The notes: generated from the letters alone by a model not told the origin. A stretch of DNA of 64,000 bases from Peptoclostridium litorale DSM 5388 (GCF_900141635.1 NZ_FSRH01000007.1:62001-126000), one strand, 5' to 3'. Counted from the stretch's first letter, positions 28,420-37,447 are shown. Program-made: numbers and translations.

Positions 28420-29010
28420 TTATCTCATAAGGTGTTTTAGCGCCAGTTTTATTATCTCCTGTGCGTCGGCAGACTCCTGAGTGACACTTCCGACCGCCTC
28501 TGCCGATTCCGCCTGAGAATATCCAAGTGCCATAAGGGCCTGGATTGCTTCGTTTTGGCTGCCAGAATCCGTCTTTTTCAAAGGCGACATTCCTATTTGG
28601 CCTATATTTTTCTTTTTTAGCTTGTCTCTGAGTTCAAGTATTATTCTCTCCGCAGTCTTTTTTCCTATTCCCGGAAATTTCGAAAGAGACTTCACGTCCC
28701 CCCCCATTATATAATCGGGCATATTTCCCGCTTCAGGAAATGAAAGTATGTTCATTGCCGATTTTGGGCCTATGCTCGATACTCCTATTAGAAGTTCGAA
28801 CATTTCCATCTCTTCTGTTTCTATAAAACCGCACAGGGACATTTCGTCCTCTCTCACTATGAGTTTTGTATATATCTTTATATCTTCTCCTATTTCAACT
28901 GCATGCATTGTGTTGTGTGAAATGCTCATAAGATAGCCTATTCCGTTGTTTTCGACAACCATATGGCCGTCCACTATTTCCTGGACGCTTCCTTTTATGT
29001 ATCTGTACAT
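28420..29010 (-). CDS. ruvA: Holliday junction DNA helicase subunit RuvA
   Basis: A 196-residue junction-recognition subunit. It has an N-terminal OB domain (MYRYIKGSVQEI...), the helix-hairpin-helix segment SKFPGIGKKTAERIILELRDKL (about 109-130), and the C-terminal domain III that contacts RuvB (ALMALGYSQAESAEAV). GGAGG lies eight bases before the ATG. A -10-like TATAAT about 45 bases upstream and the terminator at 29057-29088 suggest that ruvA begins a transcript. Confidence 0.97.
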   Translation of the reverse strand: MYRYIKGSVQEIVDGHMVVENNGIGYLMSISHNTMHAVEIGEDIKIYTKLIVREDEMSLCGFIETEEMEMFELLIGVSSIGPKSAMNILSFPEAGNMPDYIMGGDVKSLSKFPGIGKKTAERIILELRDKLKKKNIGQIGMSPLKKTDSGSQNEAIQALMALGYSQAESAEAVGSVTQESADAQEIIKLALKHLMR

Positions 29011-29056
29011 TCATTCATCCTCCAAACATATATTCTACATAATTATATACTATACC

Positions 29057-29088
29057 AAAAAAATAAAAAAGGACCGACCGGTCCAATT
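29057..29088 (-). terminator. Terminator after the zinc-ribbon gene
   Basis: The palindrome GGACCGACCGGTCC (29071-29084) is followed on the minus strand by TTTTTTATTTTTTT. Confidence 0.75.
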
Positions 29089-29095
29089 TTTGAAT

Positions 29096-29383
29096 TTATC
29101 TCGAATTAATCTGTTCATACAGCATTATAAGTTTTCTGTTTATGAGTTTTAAGTCATCTCCATCCAGTGCATCCGCTATTTTTTTGTAGTCGTCTATTAT
29201 CGACAGAAACAGGCTCTTGTCATCCGAAAACCTCTTTTCGAGCTTTTTGTATTCCCTCACATTAATGTTTCTGGCAAAATCACTCCGACTTCCCGTGTTG
29301 CTGCATGTGATGCAAATATACTCGTCATCATCAATCTTCTTGACCTTTACGGAACTGCATCTCGGACACACTATTCTTTCCAT
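29096..29383 (-). CDS. Small zinc-ribbon protein of unknown function
   Basis: A 95-residue protein. An N-terminal four-cysteine ribbon (C5-x2-C8 in VCPRC and a second C-x2-C in CITC, about residues 24-27) is followed by a charged, helical C-terminal half (KKLEKRFSDDKSLFLSIIDDYKKI). I do not recognise a named family. The ATG at 29383 has GGGAG eight bases upstream, while the longest frame begins 12 codons earlier without one. It lies alone between an AlaX-type gene and ruvA. Confidence 0.7.
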   Translation of the reverse strand: MERIVCPRCSSVKVKKIDDDEYICITCSNTGSRSDFARNINVREYKKLEKRFSDDKSLFLSIIDDYKKIADALDGDDLKLINRKLIMLYEQINSR

Positions 29384-29584
29384 AATACTTTCTCCCTTCG
29401 AAATATCTTTTGCACACATGAAAACTTAAACCTCAATATACCTTTTAGCATATCAATATCGCCCATCACTATAAAGTATACTATAAAAACGACATATTTA
29501 TTGCAATATTGCGAAAAATTCAAATTATTTTAATTTTTAGTCTTTTCATGCTTTCATGCCATAGGGCTTCAATCAAGTGAGTTT

Positions 29585-30304
29585 TTACCCTTGCACCTGC
29601 ACGTATATCCTCTTGTTTATTTTTCCCTTGCTCTTGTAATCCACAATTTTCATGCTTCCCACTTCATCTGTTGTCATTACATGTGTCCCTCCGTCAGCCT
29701 GAATATCAAGCCCTTCTATTTCCACAGTCCTTACATGAGTTATTCCCTCTGGAAGAAGGTTTATCTTGGTCCTTATAAGGTCTGGTATTTTAAATGCCTC
29801 TTCCCTCTCGAGTATGCTAACGTTTATTCTCCTCGCGCTCTTTATCTCTTCATTCACCTTCTGTTCTATCTCCCCTACAATATCTTTTGTGAGGTTTTCA
29901 AATTCAAAGTCCATCCTCGCGCTAAGCGGCTCCATATTTCCCCCCGTAACCTGAGCCCCGTAGTCTCTCCACACTACTGCGCAGAGTATGTGCATTGCGG
30001 TATGAGTCCTCATAAGACTGTATCTTCTTTCCCAGTCTATTTGCCCCAGCACCTCATCGCCCTCGTTTACGCCTTCCACGCTGTCCAGATAGTGAAGTAT
30101 CTCGCCTCCTGCCTTTTTGACCTTCAAAACGATGCACTCTATGCTTGACGTCTTCATAGTCCCCGTATCATGGGGCTGTCCTCCTCCACCAGGATAAAAT
30201 GCACTTTCCTCAAACACTACTGCCTTTTCATCTTCCAAAACCTTGGCCACCCTGCTTTTAAAACTTCTCACATACGAATCCGTCTGATATAGCAGCTTAG
30301 TCAT
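29585..30304 (-). CDS. AlaX-type alanyl-tRNA editing protein
   Basis: A 239-residue freestanding editing domain related to alanyl-tRNA synthetase, which hydrolyses Ser- or Gly-tRNA-Ala. The N-terminal part contains ESAFYPGGGGQPHDTG (about 34-49). The zinc motif HTAMH (about 100-104) lies in the editing core, and ADGGTHV (about 203-209) closes the site. The residue before GGTH is Asp rather than the Cys of alanyl-tRNA synthetase, a pattern I believe occurs in the medium-size AlaX group. It is transcribed after yebC, beyond a terminator. Confidence 0.88.
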   Translation of the reverse strand: MTKLLYQTDSYVRSFKSRVAKVLEDEKAVVFEESAFYPGGGGQPHDTGTMKTSSIECIVLKVKKAGGEILHYLDSVEGVNEGDEVLGQIDWERRYSLMRTHTAMHILCAVVWRDYGAQVTGGNMEPLSARMDFEFENLTKDIVGEIEQKVNEEIKSARRINVSILEREEAFKIPDLIRTKINLLPEGITHVRTVEIEGLDIQADGGTHVMTTDEVGSMKIVDYKSKGKINKRIYVQVQG

Positions 30305-30413
30305 TCCAACCCCTCCATGTCGCTGTATTCTGAAAATTCAATTAACACCTCCAGTTTATCAGATTTATCCATTTTTGTCAGTGCATACATTTGCTCTGGC
30401 TGTTTTTTGCATC

Positions 30414-30444
30414 AAAAAGCGGCATATTTTAAAAATATGCCGCT
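30414..30444 (-). terminator. Terminator after yebC
   Basis: A stem with arms AGCGGCATATTTT / AAAATATGCCGCT (30418-30444, a single extra base in the loop) is followed on the minus strand by TTTTT. Confidence 0.85.
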
Positions 30445-30540
30445 CAATCCGCTTGTTTTTAATCAACTTCTTTACTCTGAACCTTTGCAGCCCCTTCACT
30501 CAGACCATATAGCAGAGCAGCAAGCAATGTCTCTTAGTTT

Positions 30541-31254
30541 CTACGCTTCCCAGTTGTGGTGTATCTGCTGAACGTCGTCATCGTCTTCAAGCATGTCTAT
30601 CATCTTTTCCATCTTTTGAGCGCTTTCACCTTCAAGGTTTACAGTCGTCTGAGGTATCATCTTCACATCCGCCTCAAGCATCTCATATCCCGCCTCTGAA
30701 AGAGCATCCCTTACGGCATCAAAGTCCTCAGGAGCAGTTATTATCTCAAACCCCTCCTCGTCCGCTATTATGTCCTCAGCGCCAGCCTCCAGCGCAGTCT
30801 CCATAATCTCGTCTTCAGTTATTCCGCCTTCGTTCGCTATCATTATCTGGCCCTTCCTGTCGAACATGAATCCTACACATCCGCTGGTTCCAAGGTTTCC
30901 ACCGTTCTTGTCAAGATAGTATCTTACGTTTCCGGCAGTTCTGTTCTTGTTGTCTGTAAGCGCCTCTATTATCACTGCAACTCCGCCAGGTCCGTAGCCT
31001 TCATATACGACATTCTCGAAATCGTCTCCTTCTCCAGCTCCGGCACCTTTTTTTACCGCTCTGTCTATGTTGTCATTCGGCATATTCATGGCCTTCGCCT
31101 TGTCTATGGCAGTCTTAAGAGCCGCATTATACTCAGGGTCCGATCCGCCTTCTCTTGCCGCAACAGCTATAACCCTTGCATATTTTGTAAATATCTTCGC
31201 CTTTTTGGCATCCTGCTTTCCTTTTCTATCTATTATATTTCCTATACGTCCCAT
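30541..31254 (-). CDS. yebC: YebC/TACO1-family translation-associated protein
   Basis: A 237-residue cytosolic protein beginning [20 protein letters not shown], with the acidic central domain ([17 protein letters not shown] at about 85-101). YebC-family proteins were long called transcriptional regulators; more recent work in several bacteria and mitochondria ties them to translation of proline-rich stretches. Length and motifs are normal. It is encoded upstream of the AlaX-ruvAB block; yebC next to ruvCAB is common. Confidence 0.95.
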   Translation of the reverse strand: MGRIGNIIDRKGKQDAKKAKIFTKYARVIAVAAREGGSDPEYNAALKTAIDKAKAMNMPNDNIDRAVKKGAGAGEGDDFENVVYEGYGPGGVAVIIEALTDNKNRTAGNVRYYLDKNGGNLGTSGCVGFMFDRKGQIMIANEGGITEDEIMETALEAGAEDIIADEEGFEIITAPEDFDAVRDALSEAGYEMLEADVKMIPQTTVNLEGESAQKMEKMIDMLEDDDDVQQIHHNWEA

Positions 31255-31343
31255 ACTCTCACTCCTTGAATATTTAAAGCTATATAAATAGCATATTTTA
31301 GCACTGTAATTTTAACATGAAATGCATGCCAAGTAAACACTTC

Positions 31344-32093
31344 CTAGAATTTCGGAGGCTTTGGAGGCATGTTCCTCTTGTGCTCAGATCTTGCATGAAG
31401 CCTTTTTATTATCTGGGCGTCCTCCTCTGGAACGGGCTTTCCTTCAATAAAATCGTCTATCATGTCATATGTAGTTCCCATTTCATTTTCATCTGTCTGG
31501 CCTTCCCAAAGCCCTGCTGAAGGCGGTCTTTCTATAACGCTGTCCGGCACGCCCATATGCCTTGCCCATTCGTACACTTCCCTTTTTAGAAGGTTGCTTA
31601 TTGGAAGCAGGTCAACTCCGCCATCTCCATATTTTGTGTAATATCCCGTATAGACCTCTGCAGCGTTGTCTGTCCCAACAACAAGATAGTTCAGGTTGTT
31701 GGCAGCAGTGTAAAGAGTGCTCATCCTTATTCTCGCTCTCAGATTTGCATCTGATATTCTCTTGTTTTCTTCGTTATATATGCCGCACTGCCTCATTTTC
31801 TCAAACACATTGTCCATTATGCTTGTCTGCTCGTTTGTAAGGTCTACTTCCATGTATTTTATGCCGCATTTCTTAGCCACTTCTATTGCGTCTTCCCTGT
31901 CCCTTTCACTGCTTTTGACAGGCATTATTACTCCCAAAGAGTTTTCAGGAAATGCTTCCTTTATAAGAAAAGCCACTACCGCCGAATCTATTCCTCCCGA
32001 TATTCCAACTACAAGTCCATTTGTGCCCGACTCGTTCACTTTTTCCCTGAGCCACTCCACCGTCTTTTTTATATTTTCGTCTATTGAGACCAC
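31344..32093 (-). CDS. nadE: Ammonia-dependent NAD synthetase
   Basis: A 249-residue last enzyme of NAD synthesis (deamido-NAD + ATP + NH3). The PP-loop is SGGIDSAV (about 30-37), and the binding segment VVGTDNAAEVYTGYYTKYGDGGVD is at about 137-160. There is no glutaminase domain, so it uses ammonia directly, which suits an amino-acid-fermenting anaerobe. The start is a GTG downstream of AGGAGAGGG. NAD kinase is encoded 4 kb away on the other strand. Confidence 0.96.
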   Translation of the reverse strand: MVSIDENIKKTVEWLREKVNESGTNGLVVGISGGIDSAVVAFLIKEAFPENSLGVIMPVKSSERDREDAIEVAKKCGIKYMEVDLTNEQTSIMDNVFEKMRQCGIYNEENKRISDANLRARIRMSTLYTAANNLNYLVVGTDNAAEVYTGYYTKYGDGGVDLLPISNLLKREVYEWARHMGVPDSVIERPPSAGLWEGQTDENEMGTTYDMIDDFIEGKPVPEEDAQIIKRLHARSEHKRNMPPKPPKF

Positions 32094-32180
32094 TACTACC
32101 CTCTCCTTTCAGTCTTACAATATATATGATAATACTTTTTAGATCATTTTTGAATAAAAATATTAAGCACACCATAAAGT

Positions 32181-32204
32181 GGGCGGATGAAATTTCATCC
32201 GCCC
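32181..32204. repeat. 24-base perfect palindrome
   Basis: The arms GGGCGGATGAAA and TTTCATCCGCCC meet without a spacer between the CoA-binding gene and nadE. No T run follows on either strand, so it is at best a weak terminator; it may be an intergenic palindromic repeat. Confidence 0.6.
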
Positions 32205-32250
32205 CTATGTTATATCTACTTTTCCAGGCCATGCGTCAATCCTCTGTGCA

Positions 32251-32652
32251 TTATTTCATAAGCTCCGCATAAACGCAGTCATAATACACCATTTCAAGCC
32301 CAAGGCTCTCTGCCTTGTCAAGCACATCCTCGTCAAAAGTTCCCGGCTGAAACCACACAAAGCGTATTCCCTGGCTTGCAACCTCGTCAAGCAGTTTCAG
32401 CGTTACGGCCGGATTGACTAAAAAATCCACGCAGTCAACCTTTTCTGGCAGGTCCTTTATAGAAGGATACACCTTTTCACCATCCACCTCATCATATTTG
32501 GGATTTACACCGTATGCCACATATCCCTTTTCATTCAATATCTTGTATATCTTATATCCATACCTGCTCTTGTCCTGAGTGACCCCTATGACGGCCCATT
32601 TTTCCATGGACAGCATCTTTTGTTTTGCTTTTTCTACAGCGTCCACATACAT
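32251..32652 (-). CDS. CoA-binding-domain protein (YccU-like)
   Basis: A 133-residue Rossmann protein of the CoA-binding superfamily, the same fold as the N-terminal domain of succinyl-CoA synthetase alpha. It shows WAVIGVTQDKSRYGYKIYK (about 19-37), GYVAYGVNPKYDEVDG, and VDFLVNP followed by RFVWFQPGTFDEDV. The biochemical role of these stand-alone domains is not established. GAGGGGGCG precedes the ATG. It is followed by a palindrome and then nadE. Confidence 0.85.
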   Translation of the reverse strand: MYVDAVEKAKQKMLSMEKWAVIGVTQDKSRYGYKIYKILNEKGYVAYGVNPKYDEVDGEKVYPSIKDLPEKVDCVDFLVNPAVTLKLLDEVASQGIRFVWFQPGTFDEDVLDKAESLGLEMVYYDCVYAELMK

Positions 32653-32696
32653 CGCCCCCTCTACTCGATTTGAAGCATGTGTATTTTATACCCTTA

Positions 32697-33347
32697 TCAC
32701 TCCAGTATAACCTCTGTGCCTATTACCGAAAGGTAGAAGTCTTCTCCCCGGGTTATATCAGCATTAGCGCTTGTAATCTCTTTTACAAACTCCTCTATCT
32801 CTTCTTTTATTTCAAGCGGCGAATATACCGTAAGCTTTACATTTTCACCATATTCGATGTCCTTTATTATGTACCCTTTATTTGCAAATTCATTTTGAAT
32901 CTTTCCAAGCATTGTATATTCTATCTGCACAAACAGCTTTGTGTACAGGTGCTTTGCCGCAATTTTGGCGGCATCAAGACCTATCTTGGCTCCTCTTGTA
33001 TACGCCCTTACAAGCCCTCCTGCTCCAAGCTTGGTTCCGCCGAAATACCTCGTAACAACGACGGCCACATTTCTCAGATCCTCTTTTTTTATGACCTCAA
33101 GCACTGGTATCCCGGCTGTTCCCTTGGGCTCCCCGTCGTCACTGTACCGTTGTATGTTCATGCTCATCCCCACAGTATATGCCCATACATTATGAGTGGC
33201 ATCCTTGTGCTTTTGCTTTATCTCCTCTATGAATCCAATCGCATCCTCTTCGTTTTCAACAGGTTTTGAATACCCTATGAATCGCGACTTTTCTATTATC
33301 ACCTCATCGCTGCCAAATTCATGGACAGTTCTATACTCCAACTCCAA
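32697..33347 (-). CDS. YigZ/UPF0029 (IMPACT-family) protein
   Basis: A 216-residue two-domain protein. The N-terminal domain has the family signature RYSDDGEPKGTAGIPVLE (about 63-80) and RYFGGTKLGAGGLVRAY (about 97-113). The C-terminal ferredoxin-like domain occurs in elongation-factor-like and YigZ proteins. Members are thought to act on translation, but the function is not settled. The start is a TTG with GGGGG nine bases upstream. It is 45 bases before the CoA-binding gene. Confidence 0.92.
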   Translation of the reverse strand: MELEYRTVHEFGSDEVIIEKSRFIGYSKPVENEEDAIGFIEEIKQKHKDATHNVWAYTVGMSMNIQRYSDDGEPKGTAGIPVLEVIKKEDLRNVAVVVTRYFGGTKLGAGGLVRAYTRGAKIGLDAAKIAAKHLYTKLFVQIEYTMLGKIQNEFANKGYIIKDIEYGENVKLTVYSPLEIKEEIEEFVKEITSANADITRGEDFYLSVIGTEVILE

Positions 33348-33376
33348 TTTCTACGACCCCCGTCTTTTTGAATATT

Positions 33377-34372
33377 TTATACGCTCTTTCTCTCTATAAG
33401 CTTATATGGAAGCTCTACCTTTTTTGCTCCTACGTCTTCCTTTTTAATCATCTTTATTATCATTCTTATGGATACCGCTCCGATATCGTAAATAGGCTGC
33501 CTTATGGTTGTAATAGTAGGCCTTGATATTAGAGAAACCCTCGTGTCGTCAAACCCTGCCACGGCTATGTCCTCCGGCACCTTGTAGCCGTTGTCCAAAA
33601 TGCAGTTTATGACACCCGCAGCCACCTCGTCATCTGTGGCAAATACTGCATCAGGAATATTTTTGGAATTTAGTATCTCCTGCATAAGATTGTATCCGGA
33701 TTCACTGGTGCTAGGACCCACCTTTACAAGATTCGCATCCACCTGTAAATCGTTTTCCTCCATGGCCTTCTTAAAAGCCTTGAACCTTTCTGACTCCTCA
33801 TTTTTATATCCCGGGCAGTTTCTTATCATGGCAATCTTCTCATGTCCCTTTCCAATGAGATATTTTGTCATGTCATATGCCGCGTCATGATAGCTCACTC
33901 CAACAGAATATACGTCAAAATCCTTTGCATTCCTGCTGATGTATACACATGGAAGGTCTGTCTTTTCTATAGCTTCCACGTGCTTTTTGTTTGTCTTCCA
34001 TGACATAAACACGATTCCTGCAACCTGCTTTGACTGGAGAACTTTTATGTACCTGAGTTCCTCATCCACCCCGCCATAGCTGTTGCAAAGAAGTATGTCA
34101 TATCCATACATTTTCCCCACTTCTTCAATTCCATTCAAAAGCGTTCCTATGAATATGTTTGACATATCGGGAACTATAACACCTATTATCTTGCTTGTCT
34201 TTGTTACAAGGCTTCTGGCCACTGTATTTGGAACATAACCCGTCTCCTTTATAATTTCCATTACCCTCTGCCTGATATCGTCGCTCACCGGCTTTGAATT
34301 GTTTATGACCCTTGATACAGTCGATATCGAAACCCCTGCTTTTTTAGCAACATCTTTTATAGTAATCGCCAT
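33377..34372 (-). CDS. LacI-family transcriptional regulator (CcpA-like)
   Basis: A 331-residue repressor. The N-terminal helix-turn-helix is ITIKDVAKKAGVSISTVSRV (4-23), with hinge helix VARSLVTKT (about 52-60). A periplasmic-binding-protein-like effector domain runs from about 62 to the end (SKIIGVIVPDMSNIF). It resembles CcpA in length and N-terminus, yet without the Hpr-Ser-P contacts tested I cannot separate CcpA from a sugar repressor. GAGGGGTGA precedes the ATG. A TGC-TATAAT extended -10 lies about 50 bases upstream, followed by a TGTATACA palindrome that could be an operator. No sugar genes are adjacent, which favours a global role. Confidence 0.88.
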   Translation of the reverse strand: MAITIKDVAKKAGVSISTVSRVINNSKPVSDDIRQRVMEIIKETGYVPNTVARSLVTKTSKIIGVIVPDMSNIFIGTLLNGIEEVGKMYGYDILLCNSYGGVDEELRYIKVLQSKQVAGIVFMSWKTNKKHVEAIEKTDLPCVYISRNAKDFDVYSVGVSYHDAAYDMTKYLIGKGHEKIAMIRNCPGYKNEESERFKAFKKAMEENDLQVDANLVKVGPSTSESGYNLMQEILNSKNIPDAVFATDDEVAAGVINCILDNGYKVPEDIAVAGFDDTRVSLISRPTITTIRQPIYDIGAVSIRMIIKMIKKEDVGAKKVELPYKLIERKSV

Positions 34373-34475
34373 TATTTTTCACCCCTCGACAACAGCACTC
34401 TTGTGCATATCTTGTATACATTATAGCATAAAAGGACATATATAATTCCCAATTATTTATCTGAATACCCTATGA

Positions 34476-34504
34476 TTGAATTCGTAAAATATACAAATTA
34501 AAAA
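34476..34504 (+). promoter_or_regulatory. Probable acpP promoter
   Basis: -35 TTGAAT (34476-34481) and -10 TAAAAT (34499-34504) are separated by 17 bases, about 85 bases upstream of the acyl carrier protein start. Confidence 0.5.
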
Positions 34505-34592
34505 TATTCAATTTATATATTGAAAAATATTTCTTCATATATTAAACTACTAAATGAAAAAACAAAAAACAAATTATGGAGGTTATATATTT

Positions 34593-34823
34593 ATGGTGTT
34601 TGAAAAGGTAAGACAAGTTATAGCTGATCAGCTTGGAATCGATGATACTGACAAGATAACTATGGGAACTTCTTTGGTTGAAGATTTAGAAGCAGATTCT
34701 CTTGACGCTGTTGAGATAGTAATGGCTCTTGAAGACGAATTTGATCTTGAGATAGCTGACGAGCAAGCTGAAAACTTCAAAACTGTTAAGCAGATTTGCG
34801 ACTACATCGAAGAAAACGCTTAA
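34593..34823 (+). CDS. acpP: Acyl carrier protein
   Basis: A 76-residue acidic four-helix protein carrying fatty acyl chains. The phosphopantetheine attachment site is Ser in [16 protein letters not shown] (about residues 31-46), the standard DSL motif. The longest frame starts 13 codons upstream, but ATGGAGG lies nine bases before the ATG at 34593 and the length then matches the family. It is alone on this strand, flanked by a LacI-type gene (-) and a pseudouridine synthase (-), not inside a fab cluster, so it may be a second or specialised carrier. Confidence 0.95.
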   Translation: MVFEKVRQVIADQLGIDDTDKITMGTSLVEDLEADSLDAVEIVMALEDEFDLEIADEQAENFKTVKQICDYIEENA

Positions 34824-34833
34824 ATCCAAAACT

Positions 34834-34858
34834 AAAAGAGGGGCTAACCCCTCTTTTT
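34834..34858. terminator. Bidirectional terminator
   Basis: AAAAGAGGGG-CTAA-CCCCTCTTTT, followed by one more T, lies between acpP (+) and the convergent pseudouridine synthase gene, whose last codons it overlaps. Confidence 0.85.
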
Positions 34859-35758
34859 CAATTTCCAAATAAGATCCTGCATGTCCTGCGGAATATCCGC
34901 GCTTACCCTGGCCTTCTCCTTTGTTCTAGGCTGTGAAAATTCAAGGCTGTAAGCATGAAGAGCCTGCCTTCCTATAAGGTTTTCATCCGCCTCGCCATAA
35001 AGCTCATCACCTATTACAGGGTGTCCTATATGCTTCATATGAACCCTTATCTGGTGGGTTCTTCCCGTTTCTATACGAACATCCAAAAGGGATGCATCTT
35101 CGTATCTCTCCATAACACTGTAGTGCGTAAGGGCCCTTTGACCTCTAGGATCCGCAGTCCTCATTATGCTGTCTTCCGTAGGCCTGTATATCGGCTCGTC
35201 TATGGTTCCCTCATCGTCCTTCACAACACCTTTTACAATTGTTCTGTACTTTTTGACCACATTGTTGCTTTTCATTTCTTCTGAGATTATATGGTGTGCA
35301 TATGGATTTTTTGCTATCATTACAAGGCCCGACGTGTTCATATCCAGCCTGTTTACAAATCTTATCCTTATTTGATATCCCTTGGACTGGAAATAGTTTG
35401 CAATCGCATTTGCAACTGTTCCGCTGTCATGGCTCTTTGTCGGATGCACCACCATGAAAGGAGGCTTGTCAACAACCACCATGTCGAAATCCTCATATTT
35501 CACTGAAACTTCTATCTCCTGAGCGTCAAATCCGCTCTCCTCTTCTTCCATGACTATGTCCACAATATCTCCGCTACTCACCTTGTAGTCGAATTTTTTA
35601 AATTTTCCATTCACATATATGGTTTTTGTCTTCTTCAGTTTTGACATGAATCTTGAAGACATGTTGAGTTCTTCTTCAAGTATGTTTCTAAGTGTCTTTC
35701 CGTCTCCTGTGCAGCTATAGACTATGCGTCCTGTCTCCTGTCTTTCTCTTTCTATCAA
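34844..35758 (-). CDS. RluD-like 23S rRNA/tRNA pseudouridine synthase
   Basis: A 304-residue RluA-family enzyme. An N-terminal S4 RNA-binding domain (about 17-75: SRFMSKLKKTKTIYVNG) precedes the catalytic domain with RFVNRLDMNTSGLVMIAKN (about 135-153), where the Asp of RLD is catalytic. IETGRTHQIRVHMKHIGHPVIGDELYG follows. Specificity within RluA/RluC/RluD cannot be read from the sequence. The start is a TTG nine bases after GGAG. The 262 bases upstream hold the divergent nadK promoter. Confidence 0.92.
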   Translation of the reverse strand: MIERERQETGRIVYSCTGDGKTLRNILEEELNMSSRFMSKLKKTKTIYVNGKFKKFDYKVSSGDIVDIVMEEEESGFDAQEIEVSVKYEDFDMVVVDKPPFMVVHPTKSHDSGTVANAIANYFQSKGYQIRIRFVNRLDMNTSGLVMIAKNPYAHHIISEEMKSNNVVKKYRTIVKGVVKDDEGTIDEPIYRPTEDSIMRTADPRGQRALTHYSVMERYEDASLLDVRIETGRTHQIRVHMKHIGHPVIGDELYGEADENLIGRQALHAYSLEFSQPRTKEKARVSADIPQDMQDLIWKLKKRG

Positions 35759-36020
35759 AACGGCATTCTCCTTCTAATTTATTATTCTCTGCGGCCAAAA
35801 CATACTACAAATACAGTTGCAGATATTCTAGCCTTTTATAATAGAATTATACCATTACAGAGCCTTGTTTGTAAGACCCGCCCCTTATATATTTGTCCAA
35901 TAGTGTTTTGTAAATATCCAGTATACACATATAGAGTTTTATTATTTCACGTGAATATTTATGTTATAATGTTTTATTGGGTATTAAATACCTATTCACG
36001 TTTTAAAGGAGAATCATGTA

Positions 36021-36821
36021 ATGAAAAGATTGGTCAATATAACCGCAAACAAGCACCCTTTTTCTCAGGAAATAGTGCCTACAATTAAAAATACATTGGA
36101 ATCTTTCGGGCTTAGTGTCTCAGAGAATTTCAGCTATGATGCCGAACTGACAATATGCGTTGGAGGTGACGGGTCTTTTTTGAATACCCTACACAGGCAT
36201 AATTTCCCTCAAATCCCTATTGTGGGCATAAACACTGGCCACCTTGGGTTTTTCCAGGAGGTTCACCCTCATGAAATAGAGGATTTCATAGAATCATACA
36301 TGAGAGAGGACTATTTTATTCAAAACATATGCCCTCTTGACGCATATATATCCACCAATTCAAACCTAATAAAAACAATGGGTATAAATGAGATAGTCAT
36401 AAAAAGCGACAAATCAAGGACTGTCCACCTGAAGATATGTGTAAATGGAAACCTTATCGAATCATTCAGCGGAGACGGTATAATAGTATCGACTCCAAGC
36501 GGGTCTACTGCATATAATTATTCAGCTGGAGGCAGCATAGTTGATCCCAGCATAAACCTTATACAGATAACCCCGCTTTCGCCTATAAACACCACGGCAT
36601 ACAGGTCTTTCACCTCGAGCATAATACTTCCTGAAAATGCTGTTATAGACGTATATCCTGAAGACAAGTTCGAAAACTCTATGCTTATAGTATCTGATGG
36701 CATTGAGTATAAATATCCGAATATTGAAAAAATATCCTTATCTACATCACAAACATGCATAAAGCTCCTAAGGCTTAAAGACTATGAATTCTGGTCAAAG
36801 GTAACTGAAAAATTTCTTTAA
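36021..36821 (+). CDS. nadK: NAD kinase
   Basis: A 266-residue enzyme phosphorylating NAD to NADP. The catalytic GGDGS motif is at about 49-53 (CVGGDGSFLNTLH), the NAD-binding GINTGHLGF at about 70-78 and SGDGIIVSTPSGSTAYNYSAGG at about 153-174. AAAGGAGAATC lies upstream of the ATG. A TATAAT -10 element about 60 bases before the start probably drives it together with the phosphodiesterase gene 36 bases downstream. Confidence 0.95.
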   Translation: MKRLVNITANKHPFSQEIVPTIKNTLESFGLSVSENFSYDAELTICVGGDGSFLNTLHRHNFPQIPIVGINTGHLGFFQEVHPHEIEDFIESYMREDYFIQNICPLDAYISTNSNLIKTMGINEIVIKSDKSRTVHLKICVNGNLIESFSGDGIIVSTPSGSTAYNYSAGGSIVDPSINLIQITPLSPINTTAYRSFTSSIILPENAVIDVYPEDKFENSMLIVSDGIEYKYPNIEKISLSTSQTCIKLLRLKDYEFWSKVTEKFL

Positions 36822-36857
36822 TACACAATAATAAAATTACACTTGGAGGTTCCAGAC

Positions 36858-37400
36858 ATGAGAATAGGCGTAATAAGCGACACGCATGGGAGTTTGAAAT
36901 ATTTCGAAAGGGCTATTGAAATCATAGGAAAGTGCGACTATATACTGCATGCAGGCGATGTTTTATATCACGGCCCGAGAAACCCTCTGCCTGACGGGTA
37001 CTGCCCAAAAGATCTAGCTGAGAGGATAAATACCCTGGACAATATAATATTTGCAAGCGGAAACTGCGACAGCGATGTGGATCAGATGGTGATAAGCCAC
37101 CCTATACAGTCTCCGTATGCTTTTGTAAACATGGGAAAACTAAGGATAATGGTATGCCACGGCTACAAGGACTCTGTCGAAAACCTTATTGAATACGCAA
37201 AAAAAATGGGCGCGAATCTTTTCGTATTCGGACACTCCCATGTGAAAAAGCTTTACAAATCCGAATCCCTTGTTGTTTTAAATCCAGGCAGCACGTCCCT
37301 TCCAAAGGACGGCACCCATTCGGCCGCTGTAATAGAAGATGGGATAATAAGCCTTATAGACATTTCAAATGGCGATATCATCGAAACACTGGACATATAA
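36858..37400 (+). CDS. yfcE: YfcE-type metallophosphodiesterase
   Basis: A 180-residue calcineurin-like phosphoesterase. All metal-binding motifs are seen: ISDTHG (about 6-11), HAGD (about 35-38), SGNCD (about 72-76), CHG (about 103-105) and FGHSHVKK (about 128-135). YfcE hydrolyses phosphodiester model substrates; its natural substrate is not known. The ATG at 36858, seven bases after TTGGAGGT, is chosen over a TTG inside that site. Confidence 0.9.
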   Translation: MRIGVISDTHGSLKYFERAIEIIGKCDYILHAGDVLYHGPRNPLPDGYCPKDLAERINTLDNIIFASGNCDSDVDQMVISHPIQSPYAFVNMGKLRIMVCHGYKDSVENLIEYAKKMGANLFVFGHSHVKKLYKSESLVVLNPGSTSLPKDGTHSAAVIEDGIISLIDISNGDIIETLDI

Positions 37401-37416
37401 ATAGTAAATCTAAATT

Positions 37417-37447
37417 AAATCCGGGTTTTATTTTCCGGATTTTTTTG
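37417..37447 (+). terminator. Terminator after nadK-yfcE
   Basis: ATCCGG/CCGGAT arms (37419-37424 and 37435-37440) close a ten-base loop and are followed by TTTTTTGTTTTTTTTG. Confidence 0.75.

Noticed and set aside
30459-30527. A 22-codon frame (TTG start) just after yebC, reading LAALLYGLSEGAAKVQSKEVD
   Set aside because: It lies on the yebC transcript before its terminator and looks vaguely helical, but the start is TTG, the ribosome binding site is weak and 22 codons occur by chance. Not called as a gene.
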